Positions 15,411-23,103 of a DNA stretch of 24,256 bases are shown here, piece by piece (the stretch's first letter is position 1; every line of letters begins with the position of its first letter). Made by a program: the position numbers and the translations under genes. Source of the DNA: CAZVRZ01 sp964629965 (GTDB taxonomy: Bacteria; Chloroflexota; Anaerolineae; Anaerolineales; UBA4823); contig CAZVRZ010000082.1 in NCBI GenBank assembly GCA_964629965.1, positions 1-24,256 on the forward strand, written 5' to 3'. The notes beneath the pieces are model-generated. The model was given only the letters and a program-made list of their open reading frames with translations. It did no database searches and was not told the origin of the DNA.

Positions 15411-16784
15411 ATGCTCACTTTCCGGGCTGTGCTGCTTCTCTTGCTAGCCGCCCCCATCTTGGCTTTGGGCGCCTGGCTTGCGCCCCTGGAATGGGCCGGT
15501 TGGGGATATTTGCTGCTGGCCCTGGCTTTGTTGGCCCTGGATGCGCGTTGGGCCGGGTCGCTCAAGCGCTTTCAGGTCCAGCGCCAGCACGATAGCAAGC
15601 TCAACCTGGGCGTTTACAACTCGATCCTGGTCAAGGTTTATAATCGCGGCCGGCGCCCGGCTGCTCTCTGGCTGCGCGACGAGGCCCCGCCCGGCTTCGA
15701 AGTCGAGTGTGATAATGAGTGCTGCGCGCCGGTGCTGCAAGGCGAAGCCCCACCCCTGGGAGAATGGATCGCAGAGTATCGGGTGCGCCCACTGCGGCGT
15801 GGCGATCACCGCTTCGGCGATTTGAACCTGCGCTGGCGCGGCCCGTTGGGATTGGTCGTGCGCCAGGGAAGGCTGCCGGCAGCCGGGCCGGTCAAGGTAT
15901 ATCCCAATATGCTCGATATTCGCCGCTACGATTTACTGCTGCGCCGCAACCGCCTTCAGGAAATCGGTTTGCGCCACACCCGCATGTTTGGCGAAGGTAC
16001 TGAATATGAACGCCTGCGCGAATACTTGCCCGACGATGATTTCCGCCGCATCGATTGGAAGGCCACCGCGCGTCGTAACCGTCCGGTGACGGTTGAATAC
16101 CAAACCGAGCGCAGTCAGAACATTATCTTGGCCTTGGATACTGGCCGCATGATGCAGTCGCCGGTGGGCGCTCGCTCCTGGCAAGATCAACCCGGCGGCA
16201 GAAAAGAACAGATCATCAGCATGGCCAAGCTGGATTACGTGGTCAATGCCGCCCTCTTTCTGGCTTACGTTGCCACGGGCAAGGGCGACCGGGTGGGCAT
16301 GCTGTCTTTCGCCGACCAGGTTTCGCATTTCCTCAGCCCCGAACAGGGTCGCGGCCAGTTCTATCGCATGCTGGAACTGCTGTACGGCATCCAATCTCAG
16401 CCTGTCGAGCCGGATTATGGCAAGGCGCTCAGTTACCTGGCTCTCAAACAGCGCAAACGTGCTTTGATCGTGATCTTCACCGACCTGAGCGCCGGTTACA
16501 GCATGCAGTCGCTGGTCGGGCAGGTGGCTTTGCTGGCGCGCAGCAGCCTGCCGCTGGTGGTAACCATCAGCGAGCCCGATATCAGCGCAGCCGCTCGCCA
16601 GGTTCCCAGCGACTCGCTGGAAGCTTACCGGCGCGTCACCGCTGGGCAGCTTCTCGAGCAGCGCCAGGCGGCCCTCGACAGCCTGCGTCGCCAGGGTGTG
16701 TTGACGCTGGACGTGCCCGCCAACCAGCTTTCTACCGCCGTCATCAATCGTTACCTGGAGTTGAAGGGCGCAACCAGGTTGTGA
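15411..16784 (+). CDS. DUF58 domain protein (VWA-like partner of MoxR)
   Basis: The protein is 457 residues. Two N-terminal hydrophobic spans (about 5-24 and 31-46) are followed by a beta-rich extracytoplasmic stretch (about 55-165). The DUF58 signature EGTEYERLREYLPDDDFRRI continues with DWKATARRNRPVTVEY (together about 195-230). A von Willebrand factor A-like domain follows (about 237-440), starting IILALDTGRMM. The MIDAS-like motif is D-T-G-R-M, where DxSxS or DTSRSM is usual, so metal binding may be altered. DUF58 proteins are regular partners of MoxR ATPases. The ATG is 2 nt after the moxR stop with no close Shine-Dalgarno, so translation probably depends on coupling. It is the last gene of the eight-gene block. 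Confidence 0.9.
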   Translation: MLTFRAVLLLLLAAPILALGAWLAPLEWAGWGYLLLALALLALDARWAGSLKRFQVQRQHDSKLNLGVYNSILVKVYNRGRRPAALWLRDEAPPGFEVECDNECCAPVLQGEAPPLGEWIAEYRVRPLRRGDHRFGDLNLRWRGPLGLVVRQGRLPAAGPVKVYPNMLDIRRYDLLLRRNRLQEIGLRHTRMFGEGTEYERLREYLPDDDFRRIDWKATARRNRPVTVEYQTERSQNIILALDTGRMMQSPVGARSWQDQPGGRKEQIISMAKLDYVVNAALFLAYVATGKGDRVGMLSFADQVSHFLSPEQGRGQFYRMLELLYGIQSQPVEPDYGKALSYLALKQRKRALIVIFTDLSAGYSMQSLVGQVALLARSSLPLVVTISEPDISAAARQVPSDSLEAYRRVTAGQLLEQRQAALDSLRRQGVLTLDVPANQLSTAVINRYLELKGATRL

Positions 16785-16787
16785 TAG

Positions 16788-16818
16788 TATAATTGGGTTA
16801 ACTTTTCTATCTGCAGGA
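16788..16818 (+). promoter_or_regulatory. Promoter -10 box and ribosome-binding site of the methyltransferase gene
   Basis: TATAAT at 16788-16793 begins 3 nt after the DUF58 stop and lies 33 nt before the ATG. GGAG at 16815-16818 gives 8-nt spacing to the ATG at 16827. No convincing -35 hexamer is seen; TTGAAG at 16761-16766 would need a 21-nt spacer. Confidence 0.5.
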
Positions 16819-16826
16819 GCTTGTTT

Positions 16827-17735
16827 ATGAGCCAGAACCTCTTTCGACAACGCCTGGAAAATGGCGATATCTTGATCGCTGATGGCGCCACCGGCACCAA
16901 TTTGTTGAGCCGCGGCCTGCCGCGCGGCGCCACGCCGGAGACCTGGGTGCTTGAAAATCCGGAGGAGATCGTCGCCCTGCATCGCCAGTTCATTGCGGCC
17001 GGTTCGGATATTATTCTCACCAGCACCTTTGGCGGATCGTCGCTGCGCCTGGCAGATGGGAAGCTGGCCGGGCGGGCTGCCGAGATCAATCAGCGGGCGG
17101 TCGAATTGGCTCGCCAGGCCGCCGCGCTGGAGGGCAAGCCGGTGCTGGTGGCCGGCTCGATTGGGCCTGCCGGCAAGCTGATGAAGCCCTACGGCCCGCT
17201 TTCGCCAGAAGAAGCCCAGGCCTCCTTTGGCGAGCAAGCGCTCCTGCTGGCCGAGGCCGGGGTAGATTTGCTGGTGGTCGAAACCCATTTTGATATCGGC
17301 GAGGCTTCTGCGGCTGTCCAGGCTGCCCATTCTGTCTCTACGCTGCCGGTGGTATGTTCGTTCAGTTACGATCGCGGCGTGCGTACTATGATGGGCGTCA
17401 AGGCTGCCCAGATGGCTGACCAGATCGCCCGGCTGGAAGTGGATGCGTTGGGCATCAACTGCGGGCGCAGCCTGGATGAGAATGAGGCCGTGCTCAAGGA
17501 ACTGCACCAGGCGATCGAGCTGCAGGCGACCGGGCTGCCGGTTTGGTTCAAGCCCAATGCAGGCATGCCGCAGGTCGATGAACTGGGCAACACCACCTAT
17601 CGTGTTACGCCCGAAGAGATGGGCGCTCGCGTCAAGGGCTGGCTGGAGGCCGGGGCGCGCATCGTGGGCGGCTGCTGCGGTACAACACCGCAGCACCTGG
17701 AAGTCATTGCCCAATCTGCCAGGAGTTCTGTGTGA
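16827..17735 (+). CDS. Homocysteine S-methyltransferase family protein (stand-alone domain)
   Basis: This is a zinc-dependent methyltransferase domain of 302 residues that transfers a methyl group to homocysteine to make methionine. The donor (S-methylmethionine, betaine or a corrinoid/folate partner) cannot be read from the sequence. Motifs: DGATGTNLLSRGLPRG (19-34), TSTFGG (65-70), VETHFDIGEA (151-160), GINCG with zinc ligand Cys212, and GGCCGTTP with Cys283 and Cys284. All three zinc cysteines are present. It matches the N-terminal domain of MetH and the BHMT/MmuM group, but no folate- or B12-binding domain follows. I chose ATG 16827 over TTG 16821 because GGAG at 16815-16818 is correctly spaced only for the ATG. 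The last codons overlap the next gene (GTGA). Confidence 0.9.
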   Translation: MSQNLFRQRLENGDILIADGATGTNLLSRGLPRGATPETWVLENPEEIVALHRQFIAAGSDIILTSTFGGSSLRLADGKLAGRAAEINQRAVELARQAAALEGKPVLVAGSIGPAGKLMKPYGPLSPEEAQASFGEQALLLAEAGVDLLVVETHFDIGEASAAVQAAHSVSTLPVVCSFSYDRGVRTMMGVKAAQMADQIARLEVDALGINCGRSLDENEAVLKELHQAIELQATGLPVWFKPNAGMPQVDELGNTTYRVTPEEMGARVKGWLEAGARIVGGCCGTTPQHLEVIAQSARSSV

Positions 17736-18697
17736 CCAACATCCTTGAATTGTGGGAAGTGCCCCAGGCAGAAGAGATCTACATGATCGCCGGCTGGCGC
17801 CAGTGGGCCGATGCCGGTTCGACCTCCTCCGGGCTGCTGGCGTATTTGATCCAGCACACCAAGGCAAACCCGATCGGTAGGATCTACCCGGACGGCTTCT
17901 ATTTGTTCCAGATCACCGGCGCTCACGACCTGGTGCGCCCGATGGTGAAGTTCAACCAGGGATACCCGGAGGCCTTGCATACGCCCTCGAATGAGTTCTA
18001 TTACGCCGGCAGTGAGTCCCAGGGCGTGGTCTACTTCTTGGGCAGCGAGCCGCACATGAACATCGACCGTTACATAGCCTCCGTCTTGGCTGCGGCCAAG
18101 AGGCTGAAGGTGAAGCGTATCATTGGCCTGGGCGGTGTTTATGGCGAGATTCCTTACCAGAAGGAACGCGCCATCACCAGCACTTACAGCTTGCTGCGTT
18201 TGAAGGAAGAAGTGCAAAACCTATCCGTCGCGTTGTCCGATTACCAGGGCGGGGCCAGCATCGGTTCTTACTTGTGCCGCCGGGCAGGCGAGCAGGGCGT
18301 GGAGTACGTCTCCTTTTACGCTGTGGTGCCCATGTATGACTTTTCCACATTGAGCGAATTTAACAACAGCATTCGGATCGAAAATGATTTCACGGCCTGG
18401 CTGGGCATCATGCGGCGTATCAACCACATGCTCAAGACCAATGCGCAATCCTTCACTGCTTATGACCTGGCCGACCTGGAGAAGCGCAGTAAAAGGCTGG
18501 TCGAGGTGATCGACGCCAAGATCGCTGAACTCGACCAGGCCCAGCCAAGTCCCGGTATACGCGCCTACATCGACCGCCTGGCAGAATCCTTCGAAGAGCA
18601 GACTTTCGATCCGCTGGATGCTATCTGGGAGCAAAAACTGGGCCCGCTGATGGATCGCTTTGATTCCGGCGCCGCGCCCAAAGCCCCCGAAGATTGA
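17732..18697 (+). CDS. PAC2 family protein
   Basis: The protein is 321 residues with a GTG start inside the GTGA overlap with the methyltransferase stop, and AGGAG about 8-10 nt upstream. The PAC2 fold (proteasome assembly chaperone 2-like) is recognised from MIAGWRQWADAGSTSSGLLA (about 18-37), GLGGVYGEIPYQKERAI (about 132-148) and YYAGSESQGVVYFLGSEPHM. Bacterial members are common next to many housekeeping genes and have no settled function; no proteasome gene is in the window. The C-terminal 90 residues are charged and helical (YDLADLEKRSKRLVEVIDAK). Tight coupling to the methyltransferase suggests co-expression only. Confidence 0.85.
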   Translation: MTNILELWEVPQAEEIYMIAGWRQWADAGSTSSGLLAYLIQHTKANPIGRIYPDGFYLFQITGAHDLVRPMVKFNQGYPEALHTPSNEFYYAGSESQGVVYFLGSEPHMNIDRYIASVLAAAKRLKVKRIIGLGGVYGEIPYQKERAITSTYSLLRLKEEVQNLSVALSDYQGGASIGSYLCRRAGEQGVEYVSFYAVVPMYDFSTLSEFNNSIRIENDFTAWLGIMRRINHMLKTNAQSFTAYDLADLEKRSKRLVEVIDAKIAELDQAQPSPGIRAYIDRLAESFEEQTFDPLDAIWEQKLGPLMDRFDSGAAPKAPED

Positions 18698-18710
18698 GAC
18701 TGATCTTCGG
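18687..18710. terminator. Hairpin between convergent genes
   Basis: CCGAAGAT-TGAGACTG-ATCTTCGG forms a perfect 8-bp stem with an 8-nt loop that contains the PAC2 stop codon. It lies in the 58-nt gap between PAC2 (plus) and the DUF115 gene (minus). No T-run follows on either side, so it is a possible 3'-end stabiliser or weak bidirectional terminator only. Confidence 0.4.
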
Positions 18711-18755
18711 ACCGGCAGTGATCGTAGAGCGGTCGAATGGTGGCGGTGTCTATGA

Positions 18756-19601
18756 TCAGAACAAATCGTTATAGTTTACGCGTGGGAATTCTTCCAGGCT
18801 GCCGCCTACGGTGGCATTGAATATTTGCACCCCCAGCGACTCGCAGACCAGCCTGGTTTCGTGATAATGAAAGATCATGCGCGCCACGTGCGGCTCGTGG
18901 AATTTTTTACCCTGGCCAAAGTAGCGGGGATCGAAGTGGTTGGGGTCATCGTCTCCCGTTGCCACCAATCGTTCCTGGTTGCCTGCTTCCACCTGCACCG
19001 AAGCTGCCTTGGCGTAGGATGTGTCGCAGCCGATCAGGTAGATGGGATTGAACCCCAAATAAACTGCCATTTGCAGCGCAGCCACGGTCACGGTGAAAGC
19101 CGCGTACACCCGTCGAGCGGCGTCCGTGCTAAAGGTTCCTGCCGGCAGGCGGGCCATGTTGATGTTGATCGGTTTTTCATCGAACCAATACACGTTGGGA
19201 TGCGAATTTAAAATACCTCTTGCCCGGAATTCGACCGGGTAGAAGAACTTGGTGGCGGTTAATTCGCCCGGCAAAGCATTGATCTGCTCGCGGTTGTCCG
19301 GCACCACGAGTTTATCGATGGCAATGTAAAACTTTGGTCTCCAGGCAATGCGGTCGAACAGCAGGTAACAGCGATTGCTGCCCCAGACCGCCTCCTGGCC
19401 AAGCAGGCTCAAGTCCATTTTGTTCAGGCTGGGCCCGTTTCCCATGATGAAACCGCGTTGTCCCTGGTATGCGCCTTTGAGCTGCCTGAGCCGGCTTGCC
19501 CGGGTGCGCACGGTGGCATCGTTGAACAGGGCCCAGACTTTTAGCTGCGAGCTTATGAGATACAGTCGATCCAGGAGGGGGGAGGGTAGCGAAGTTTTCA
19601 T
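18756..19601 (-). CDS. DUF115 (MptE-like) protein
   Basis: The protein is 281 residues from ATG 19601, which is preceded by AGG about 6 nt upstream and lies 19 nt after the S9 peptidase stop; a TTG at 19631 would extend it 10 residues into the upstream gene. The family signature is FIMGNGPSLNKMDLSLL (51-67), followed by a Rossmann-like core with IYLIGCDTSYA (near residues 185-195). DUF115 is annotated as 6-hydroxymethylpterin diphosphokinase MptE-like, and other relatives sit in surface-glycan or flagellin-modification loci. Which of these roles applies cannot be told, but the spaced NHFDPRYFGQGKKFHEPH stretch near the C-terminus is like the glycan-linked type. It is transcribed after the S9 peptidase gene on the same strand. 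Confidence 0.85.
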   Translation of the reverse strand: MKTSLPSPLLDRLYLISSQLKVWALFNDATVRTRASRLRQLKGAYQGQRGFIMGNGPSLNKMDLSLLGQEAVWGSNRCYLLFDRIAWRPKFYIAIDKLVVPDNREQINALPGELTATKFFYPVEFRARGILNSHPNVYWFDEKPININMARLPAGTFSTDAARRVYAAFTVTVAALQMAVYLGFNPIYLIGCDTSYAKAASVQVEAGNQERLVATGDDDPNHFDPRYFGQGKKFHEPHVARMIFHYHETRLVCESLGVQIFNATVGGSLEEFPRVNYNDLF

Positions 19602-19620
19602 AGACCTGCATCCAGGCTCA

Positions 19621-21585
19621 TCATGATTCAAGGTGCTCTTTCAGCCCGGGTACTTCTCCGGCGCCCTCGATCACCTGCAGACTGGAGTTGGCGAAATCAT
19701 CTCCGATCGGCTCATAGCGCCCTTCTAACTGCCGCGCCAGGAATGCCTCGGCGGTGGCGAAGAAGGACAGGTTGTTCTCGGGCCGGGCGAATCCATGCCC
19801 CTCGTCCGGGTAGAGCAGGTAGGTGACCGGAATGTTCTTCGCTTTCATGGCCGCCACGATCTGGTCGGACTCGGACTGCTTGACGCGTGGATCGTTGGCG
19901 CCTTGCCCGATCAGCAAGGGTTTGCGGATGCGCTCCACGTAGGTCAGCGGGGAATGCTCCGTCAGCAGCCGGCGGCCTTCCTCGGTGCGGTGATCGCCTA
20001 TCCGGCTGGTCAGCATTTCCAGCATCGGTTTCCAGTATGGTGGTATGGTCTCCAGCAGCGTGATCAGGTTGGAGGGTCCCACCAGGTCAACCCCGCAGGC
20101 ATAGACATCAGGATAGAAGGTGAGCCCGGCCAGTGTAGAATACCCGCCGAAACTGCCGCCCAGGATGGCAATTTGCTGTGCATCGGCAATGCCCTGGGTG
20201 ATGGCCCACTGGCAGGCATCGAACTGGTCGGCGATGATCCGGCCGCCCCATTGGCGATCGCCTGCATTGGTGAAGGCTTTGCCGAAACCGGTCGAAGAGC
20301 GGAAATTAACGCACATCACTGCATATCCCCGGTTCGCCAGCCACTGGTGCAAGGGATCGTATCCCCAGTAATCTCGCCCCCAGGGCCCGCCGTGCGGCAC
20401 CAAGACCATCGGCAGGGGGTGGTCTGGAATGCCGTCCTGGTTCGAGTCGCTGTCCAATGGCAGCGAATAATAGGTTACCAGCGGCAGGCCGTCTTGCGCC
20501 TGGATCACAGTGGAGTGCATTTTGACCAGGGGTTGCTTTTCCAGCTCCTTCCGGTTGGAGAACAAATAAGTCGCATTGCGCTGCGACCGGTCATACAGGT
20601 AATAACACACCGGGCTGTTATCGACCACGTAGAGGGCGATCCAGTAGGCATCATCCAGGCTGCGGCTGGCGATCTCTAGCTCGCCATCAGCGATTGTTTG
20701 CAGGTATGCCAGGTCTGGCTCGATGGCCGCATCCAGTATCTGCCAGCGTTTGCGCTCGTACACGAAAGAAACGGCCTGGATGTTCTTTTCGGTTGGATGG
20801 ATAAGCACGTCCTCGGCGTCGGCGAGCGGGTCTTCTGCCAGCAGGATGGCTGCCTTGCTGGCCAGGTCGCAGGTCTTCAATGCAGCCGTGTCGCGGCCGC
20901 GGCTGTCTTTTAGGTACAATACCTGTCCAGCCTTGTCAAAACCAAACGGGTTGGTGGTCAACTCATCTCCCTGGGGGATGTGATCCCATTTTTCCCAATG
21001 CAGGCCATTGGGCCCCGTATTTTCATAATTGGCAATCCAGATATCTTGCCCGCCATCCGGCAGCGGCTGGAAAGCCAGCCGCGCCTGGTAATCATCATCC
21101 ACCAGGTAACCCACGAAGCGCTCGTTCTCCTCTATCAGCGTCAGGTTGCCGGTAACCAGGTTGGCCCGGTACAGATCGTGCCAGGCTGCCTCTCGCTTGT
21201 TCAGGCCAATCACCAGCTCTTGCGGGAATTTCGGGCTGATGCAATTGATCTGCGTTTGGACATTTTCGAAGGGGGTCAGGTCTTTTTCAGCCAGCGAGGC
21301 CAGCTCCACGCTGAACAGGCGCCAATTTTCGTCCCCATTCTTGTCCTGGATATACAGGATATGCTGGTTGGTAAAAGCCCAGGCGAAAAAGCGGATGCCT
21401 CGCCCGGTATCGTGGGTGACCGGCCGGGCGGAATCTAGAGCCTGGAGCGGCGCCACCCACACATTGAGCACGCCTTCTAACGGCGCCAGGTAGGCCAGGT
21501 GTAAGCCATCCGGGCTGATCCGCACAAAGGCTTTGTCCGGGTTGCCAAAGAAGAGTTTGCGGGGGATAAGGGGTATCTCAGACAT
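19621..21585 (-). CDS. S9 family prolyl oligopeptidase-like serine peptidase
   Basis: The protein is 654 residues. The N-terminal two thirds (about 10-355) form a seven-bladed beta-propeller with WD40/TolB-like repeats (FVRISPDGLHLAYLAPLEGV). The C-terminal alpha/beta hydrolase domain (about 375-625) has an oxyanion-region HGGPWGRDYW (398-407), the nucleophile elbow GGSFGGY (Ser478), Asp565 in GQGANDPRVK and His597 in DEGHGFARPENN. The full catalytic triad is thus present, as in acylaminoacyl-peptidase/dipeptidyl-peptidase relatives. There is no signal peptide, so it is probably cytoplasmic. AGGAGC precedes the ATG by about 8 nt, and a TATAAT box lies about 47 nt upstream. The DUF115 gene follows on the same strand. 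Confidence 0.93.
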   Translation of the reverse strand: MSEIPLIPRKLFFGNPDKAFVRISPDGLHLAYLAPLEGVLNVWVAPLQALDSARPVTHDTGRGIRFFAWAFTNQHILYIQDKNGDENWRLFSVELASLAEKDLTPFENVQTQINCISPKFPQELVIGLNKREAAWHDLYRANLVTGNLTLIEENERFVGYLVDDDYQARLAFQPLPDGGQDIWIANYENTGPNGLHWEKWDHIPQGDELTTNPFGFDKAGQVLYLKDSRGRDTAALKTCDLASKAAILLAEDPLADAEDVLIHPTEKNIQAVSFVYERKRWQILDAAIEPDLAYLQTIADGELEIASRSLDDAYWIALYVVDNSPVCYYLYDRSQRNATYLFSNRKELEKQPLVKMHSTVIQAQDGLPLVTYYSLPLDSDSNQDGIPDHPLPMVLVPHGGPWGRDYWGYDPLHQWLANRGYAVMCVNFRSSTGFGKAFTNAGDRQWGGRIIADQFDACQWAITQGIADAQQIAILGGSFGGYSTLAGLTFYPDVYACGVDLVGPSNLITLLETIPPYWKPMLEMLTSRIGDHRTEEGRRLLTEHSPLTYVERIRKPLLIGQGANDPRVKQSESDQIVAAMKAKNIPVTYLLYPDEGHGFARPENNLSFFATAEAFLARQLEGRYEPIGDDFANSSLQVIEGAGEVPGLKEHLES

Positions 21586-21631
21586 AGATCAAGCTCCTGT
21601 CGAATTTCTCGAGATTCAACTTGTTTGATAG

Positions 21632-21637
21632 ATTATA
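21632..21637 (-). promoter_or_regulatory. Promoter -10 box for the S9 peptidase gene
   Basis: TATAAT read on the minus strand (21637 to 21632) is followed by CTATCAAAC. The same TATAATCTATC context stands before the MBL-fold gene. It leaves a leader of about 40 nt with a normal ribosome site. A -35 hexamer is not obvious. An imperfect palindrome centred on CTCGAG (about 21602-21617) lies in the leader. Confidence 0.5.
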
Positions 21638-21665
21638 CAATAGTTTGCTTTTTACCAGCTTGTAG

Positions 21666-21671
21666 TACAAT
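21666..21671 (+). promoter_or_regulatory. Promoter -10 box for the DUF402 gene
   Basis: TACAAT at 21666-21671 ends 11 nt before the ATG at 21683. No Shine-Dalgarno sequence is present between them, so the mRNA may be leaderless or nearly so. The promoter diverges from that of the S9 peptidase within the 97-nt gap. Confidence 0.4.
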
Positions 21672-21682
21672 CTTTAATAGCT

Positions 21683-22264
21683 ATGCACAAAACGATGATC
21701 GTGTGGTGGAAATTCGGCAAAGAGGATGCCGGCAGCCAGGAAGATCTGCGTATTTTTCCTCCGGAGGTGGTTGCTGCCCAGATCGAAAAGCGCCTGGCGT
21801 ATTACCGCGCTTTTCCGGAGAGCGATTGGCGTTGGTGGCAGGTGAGCGATACCTTGCTCGTCGAACGACCCGTCGCCAATGGGCGTACCTATACTGAGGA
21901 TACGCGCATTTACTACCTGATCCCGCGCGGCCTGGTGGTGGTGGAAAGGGCGCATTTTCCGGCGCCCTACGAACGTTTTACCTGGTGCATTCACCTGTCC
22001 AAGACATATTTTGACTGGGAACGCCGTTATTGGCTGATGAAAGACCTGTTTTGCGATATTCTTATCGACGAGCGAAACGATTCCACCGAAGTGCTCGATC
22101 TCAATGAGCTGGCCCAGGCCTTGGATATTGGTTTGATCGACATTCCCCAGGCCAGCGAGATTCTGCACAGGACCGATGTGACCTTGCGCGCCATCCGGCG
22201 GGGCGACTTCCCATTCCCTGAGATACAGCAAGCCCGCTCTGCCTGTTATGAGCTGGGTTGGTAG
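21683..22264 (+). CDS. DUF402 domain protein
   Basis: The protein is 193 residues. The DUF402 core is visible as RIYYLIPRGLVVVERAHFPA (about residues 74-93), then YFDWERRYWLMKDLFCDILI (about 112-131) and VLDLNELAQALDIGLI. DUF402 proteins (FomD and the YgaC/Ntdp group) are beta-barrel nucleotide-phosphate hydrolases that use acidic residues for metal ions; several are here, but I cannot assign each one. The C-terminal section is longer than the barrel alone. Start: ATG at 21683 with no ribosome site, in a leaderless-like context. It converges with the MBL-fold gene, with only 7 nt between the stop codons. Confidence 0.8.
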   Translation: MHKTMIVWWKFGKEDAGSQEDLRIFPPEVVAAQIEKRLAYYRAFPESDWRWWQVSDTLLVERPVANGRTYTEDTRIYYLIPRGLVVVERAHFPAPYERFTWCIHLSKTYFDWERRYWLMKDLFCDILIDERNDSTEVLDLNELAQALDIGLIDIPQASEILHRTDVTLRAIRRGDFPFPEIQQARSACYELGW

Positions 22265-22274
22265 GGCTTCCCTA
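22262..22274. other. Mini-palindrome formed by two convergent stop codons
   Basis: TAGGG-CTT-CCCTA: the first TAG is the DUF402 stop and the last CTA is the complement of the MBL-fold gene's TAG. A 5-bp stem with a 3-nt loop joins the two 3' ends. It is too short to be called a terminator. Confidence 0.4.
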
Positions 22275-22955
22275 GGCCATCCTGCGCACACGCACTTCGA
22301 TGTTTTTCTCGGCGCGCAGCAGTTCGGTTAGCTCCGCCGTGTTTGTCCGGCCGAAATGGTACGGGTAGAGGATCTGCGGTTGAAAATCCCTGGCTGCCTG
22401 GGCGACCATCCCCGGTGTCATGGTGTAGGGCAGGTTCATTGGCAGGAAGGCAATATCGATACCGGTAAGTTCTTTCATCTCCGGGATGTTTTCGGTATCT
22501 GCGGCGATGTAAACCCGCTTCTCTCCACAAGTTAGCACATAACCGTTGCCTGCGCCCTTGGGGTGGAAGGGCTGCCCGTTTTCGCGCAGGTGCACCAGGT
22601 TATAGGCCGGGACGGCTTCCACCAACATGCCGGCCGCGGTCTGCTGATCGCCGTTGTGCATCACGATCCCGCCCTCGACTTGCTTGCTGCACAGCTCCGT
22701 CAAAACGACGGTGGTTTTGGCTGTGCGGATGGCTGCCAGTGCCTTCAAATCCAGGTGGTCGAAATGCTCGTGGGTGATCAACACCAGATCGGCCTTGGGA
22801 AGCTTCGCATAGTCAGCGACTTCGCTGAAAGGATCAACGTAGATGATTTTGTCGCCAAACTTTATCAGCAGGCTGCCATGCCCGAGAAAGGTGATCTCCA
22901 GGCTGCCTGCTGCGGTGGGGATGATATCGGTTTCGAAAGAGGATAGATCGGTCAT
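22272..22955 (-). CDS. UlaG-like MBL-fold metal-dependent hydrolase
   Basis: The protein is 227 residues of metallo-beta-lactamase fold, the size and pattern of the UPF0173/UlaG-like group. ITFLGHGSLLIKFGDKIIYV and DPF are at residues 21-43, the metal motif THEHFDHLD at 61-69 (His62, His64, Asp66, His67), YIAADTENIPEM supplies Asp152, and LYPYHFG gives a late His. The substrate is not known; the family includes L-ascorbate-6-phosphate lactonase and many housekeeping esterase-like proteins. No signal peptide is present, so it is cytoplasmic. AAGGAG lies about 5 nt before the ATG, and a TATAAT box is 45 nt upstream (23005-23000). It converges with the DUF402 gene. Confidence 0.92.
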   Translation of the reverse strand: MTDLSSFETDIIPTAAGSLEITFLGHGSLLIKFGDKIIYVDPFSEVADYAKLPKADLVLITHEHFDHLDLKALAAIRTAKTTVVLTELCSKQVEGGIVMHNGDQQTAAGMLVEAVPAYNLVHLRENGQPFHPKGAGNGYVLTCGEKRVYIAADTENIPEMKELTGIDIAFLPMNLPYTMTPGMVAQAARDFQPQILYPYHFGRTNTAELTELLRAEKNIEVRVRRMA

Positions 22956-22999
22956 ACGGCTCCTTTATGTTGTGATATCTAACCTGACTGGTTGGATAG

Positions 23000-23005
23000 A
23001 TTATA
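23000..23005 (-). promoter_or_regulatory. Promoter -10 box for the MBL-fold gene
   Basis: TATAAT read on the minus strand is followed by CTATCCAAC, nearly the same context as at 21637-21627. It lies 45 nt before the start codon. No clear -35 box. Confidence 0.5.
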
Positions 23006-23103
23006 AAGCAAACCATACCCCCTCGAGTGGGGAATATTGCCGGCATTCCGCTTCCCCCAGGTTGCCCGATCCTTTCTGGATAGGCTCACGATTTCTGCTT
23101 ACC

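Noticed and set aside
15933..17867. A 644-codon open frame on the minus strand
   Set aside because: It lies antisense to the DUF58, methyltransferase and PAC2 genes, all with clear family motifs, and its translation is low-complexity Gln/His/Arg-rich text typical of the reverse of G+C-rich genes.
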